Positions 21,917-23,242 of a stretch of 23,242 bases of DNA are shown here, one piece after another. Location: the NCBI GenBank assembly GCA_964530915.1, contig CAZHCK010000036.1, forward strand, positions 1-23,242, given 5' to 3'. The position numbers and the translations under genes are program-made. Position 1 is the stretch's first letter, and the number at the start of each line of letters is the position of its first letter. Origin of the DNA: Cloacibacterium sp964530915. Its GTDB lineage: Bacteria > Bacteroidota > Bacteroidia > Flavobacteriales > Weeksellaceae. The notes beneath the pieces are model-generated. The model had not been told where the DNA came from, did not search any database, and saw nothing but the letters and a program-made list of their open reading frames with translations.

Positions 21917-22420
21917 TTATAAAATTTCTTCTAGGCTTTTTAAAACTTCACGTTCTTCGTATTCTTCTAATTTTTCCCTTAAAAATTTTAAAAACATGGG
22001 AGCCAAATAAATAAGCGCAATGCCGATTATTTTTTTCTTCCAACTGGTGTGATAGAGGTTTTTCTTCGCAAAATTGGTAACTACGGCTGCCAATCCTATT
22101 TTAATGGCGTTTTCGGCGATGCTTCCTACTACGTTTTGAGTATTGATGCCTATTTTTTCTTCTCCGTATTCGTTGATTTTGGTTTTGATATAATTTTCGG
22201 AAGCGCCACCTGTTGCAAAACTCAATATTTCTGCAGGTTTCAGTTTTAATCGGTGTTCTCCGTTTTCGTCAGTTTTGTCTACTAAAAATTGGTCTGTGAA
22301 TCCATGAGTGATGGCACTTAAACTTTCTTTAGGATTTTTAAATGCTGCGATGTCTTCTAACTCGGCAATTTCTTTTCTTAAAGTTTCCTTGCGTTTTCTT
22401 AAGTCTTCTAAGTTTTTCAT
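21917..22420 (-). CDS. Membrane-associated protein of unknown function
   Basis: 167 residues. An N-terminal coiled-coil-like helix (LEDLRKRKETLRKEIAELEDIAAFKNPKESL) is followed by a polar middle. The C-terminal third has an amphipathic AENAIKIGLAAVVTNFAKKNL helix and one clear hydrophobic segment (about 134-150, IIGIALIYLAPMFLKFL), then an acidic tail. No known motif was recognised. It is sandwiched between the holin-like gene (11 nt upstream) and the MscS gene (1 nt downstream), so a membrane role in the same stress or osmotic response is a reasonable inference. Confidence 0.75.
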   Translation of the reverse strand: MKNLEDLRKRKETLRKEIAELEDIAAFKNPKESLSAITHGFTDQFLVDKTDENGEHRLKLKPAEILSFATGGASENYIKTKINEYGEEKIGINTQNVVGSIAENAIKIGLAAVVTNFAKKNLYHTSWKKKIIGIALIYLAPMFLKFLREKLEEYEEREVLKSLEEIL

Positions 22421-22431
22421 GTCATGGAATT

Positions 22432-22743
22432 TTAATCGTTAAAAAGTGTTTCTATTGCCTTATTGGTAATGATTTTTTTAATGTAATTTCTCATTAAAAA
22501 GACCAATAAAATGAGCAATAAATAGAATCCTGCAAGAATGAGGAAGCCATAAGCAAAGTTGTGGAGCCAATTTCCTAAGAATAAACCTAAACTCACGTTT
22601 AACAGAAAGATAAAGAAAATGGCAAGAACAGATATAATCATTACAGGTACTGAAACTCCAATGATTTTAAGAGATTTCTCGGTAGCATCTAGCTTTACGA
22701 GTTCTATTTTTTTTTCCGCGTAATCTTTGATGAGGTCTATCAT
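22432..22743 (-). CDS. Phage-holin superfamily III-like membrane protein
   Basis: 103 residues with an amphipathic N-terminal helix (DLIKDYAEKKIELVKLDATEK) and two transmembrane helices (about 31-52 and 64-86), ending with a basic tail. This build, and its occurrence next to a YtxH gene, match the DUF1469/Phage_holin_3_6-type proteins frequent in bacteria. Despite the name, nothing links it to phage lysis here. Neighbours: YtxH upstream, separated by a terminator hairpin, and the unknown protein 11 nt downstream. Confidence 0.8.
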   Translation of the reverse strand: MIDLIKDYAEKKIELVKLDATEKSLKIIGVSVPVMIISVLAIFFIFLLNVSLGLFLGNWLHNFAYGFLILAGFYLLLILLVFLMRNYIKKIITNKAIETLFND

Positions 22744-22768
22744 GGCAAATTTCTTTGTTTAAAGGTAC

Positions 22769-22799
22769 AAAAAAAGGAACTTTTATGATAAGTTCCTTT
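22769..22799 (-). terminator. Terminator between ytxH and the holin-like gene (minus strand)
   Basis: On the minus strand AAAGGAACTT (22799-22790) pairs with AAGTTCCTTT (22782-22773) across a 7-nt loop, and the T7 tract spans 22775-22769. It is a well-formed intrinsic terminator just after ytxH. No clear promoter lies between it and the next start at 22743, so I infer partial readthrough that would make ytxH transcript more abundant than that of the downstream genes. Confidence 0.82.
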
Positions 22800-22825
22800 A
22801 TAAAATTTTATAAAAACTTTACAGA

Positions 22826-23170
22826 TTATTTTAAAGCATCTAGCTCTGTTTCTACTTCTTTTACTACTTCCGAAGCTTTATTGGCTGCGGTATGTTTGTA
22901 TTTTTCGTAGCTATCTTTTACGCTAGAAACTACTTTATCTAAATTTTCTTTTGCCTTGTCTGATAGATTTCCGTATTCCGACTTTACTTTTTCAGATACT
23001 TTATCGTATTCGTCTAATGCTTGATCTTTTAAATCATTCGCTTTAGCTTTTAGTTTTTTTCTGGTTTCTTTACCTTCTTCTGGAGCGTAAAGCATTCCTA
23101 GAACTACACCTACTGCAGCACCTGCTAGAAGACCTGCAATAATTCCTGCTGTATTTTTACCTTTTCCCAT
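22826..23170 (-). CDS. YtxH domain-containing protein
   Basis: 114 residues. A Gly/Ala-rich hydrophobic segment (about 7-28, AGIIAGLLAGAAVGVVLGMLYAP) precedes EEGKETRKKLKAKAND, the hallmark of the YtxH family. A Lys/Glu-rich helical region follows to the end (repeats such as SEKVKSEYGNLSDKAKENLDK), resembling late-embryogenesis-like stress proteins. It is probably anchored in the membrane with a cytoplasmic helical tail. Members are often general-stress proteins; biochemical function is unknown. It is first in the minus-strand group and has the -7 box at 23235-23242 in front. Confidence 0.88.
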   Translation of the reverse strand: MGKGKNTAGIIAGLLAGAAVGVVLGMLYAPEEGKETRKKLKAKANDLKDQALDEYDKVSEKVKSEYGNLSDKAKENLDKVVSSVKDSYEKYKHTAANKASEVVKEVETELDALK

Positions 23171-23234
23171 TTTGTAATAATTTAGTGTTAATAATTTATT
23201 TTCGTTTACCTCTTCATTCGCACAACTTCTATAC

Positions 23235-23242
23235 CAAATATA
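23235..23242 (-). promoter_or_regulatory. -7 box of the ytxH-mscS group at the window edge
   Basis: On the minus strand 23242-23235 reads TATATTTG, matching TAnnTTTG. The -33 element would lie outside the window. The expected start near 23228 gives a leader of about 58 nt before the ytxH ATG. Confidence 0.5.

Noticed and set aside
22432..22743. Holin-like protein as evidence of a prophage
   Set aside because: No other phage gene is nearby; this family is common next to YtxH on ordinary chromosomes.

Overview
The window looks like chromosomal DNA from a low-GC member of the Flavobacteriia, probably the Chryseobacterium/Cloacibacterium group. This rests on four things: AT-rich genes without Shine-Dalgarno sites, start codons preceded by A-rich stretches, promoters of the Bacteroidota type (TTG or TTTG, 19-20 bp, TAnnTTTG), and family content typical of that class (TamL lipoprotein, AtpZ, an ATP synthase subunit a with a signal peptide, and a split ATP synthase locus). 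No phage, insertion sequence, CRISPR array, rRNA or tRNA was seen.

Layout. 1-2152 (minus strand): two short unknown genes (one cut by the window edge), then an exported protein with two TonB-C-like domains and an exported LolA-like protein. 2153-2598: a divergent spacer with an 11-copy 8-bp tandem repeat and the promoter of the ATP synthase locus. 2599-8423 (plus): atpZ, a small four-helix membrane protein, then atpB-atpE-atpF-atpH-atpA-atpG, closed by a strong terminator. atpD and atpC are missing here and must lie elsewhere. 8575-10938: an NtrY-like sensor histidine kinase and a coiled-coil membrane-anchored protein. 10939-11296: a gene-free stretch holding a promoter, an 8-codon ORF, a perfect 13-bp hairpin with a T9 tract and a second terminator. 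This may be a small RNA or an attenuated leader of the next gene. 11297-12973: a CorC/HlyC-type CBS membrane protein and ClpS, ending in a bidirectional terminator.

13003-19323 (minus): tamL (outer-membrane assembly), an exported M28 peptidase with PD40 and PDZ domains, and an unusually AT-rich HEAT-repeat protein whose start codon overlaps the peptidase stop. tamL is divergent from, and overlaps by 15 bp at the 5' ends, a TrmH/SpoU RNA methyltransferase, which is followed by a diacylglycerol-kinase-family lipid kinase. 21058-23170 (minus): a YtxH protein, a holin-superfamily-III-like membrane protein, an unknown membrane-associated protein and an MscS channel, which together look like an envelope-stress cassette.

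The most unusual theme is in the spacers. Several intergenic regions, three of them in or just before the ATP synthase locus, are built of 6-, 7- or 8-bp imperfect tandem units, some arranged as dyads. The best candidates for something undescribed are these repeats, the leader or small RNA at 11035-11156, and the hairpin-plus-T-tract between atpE and atpF.
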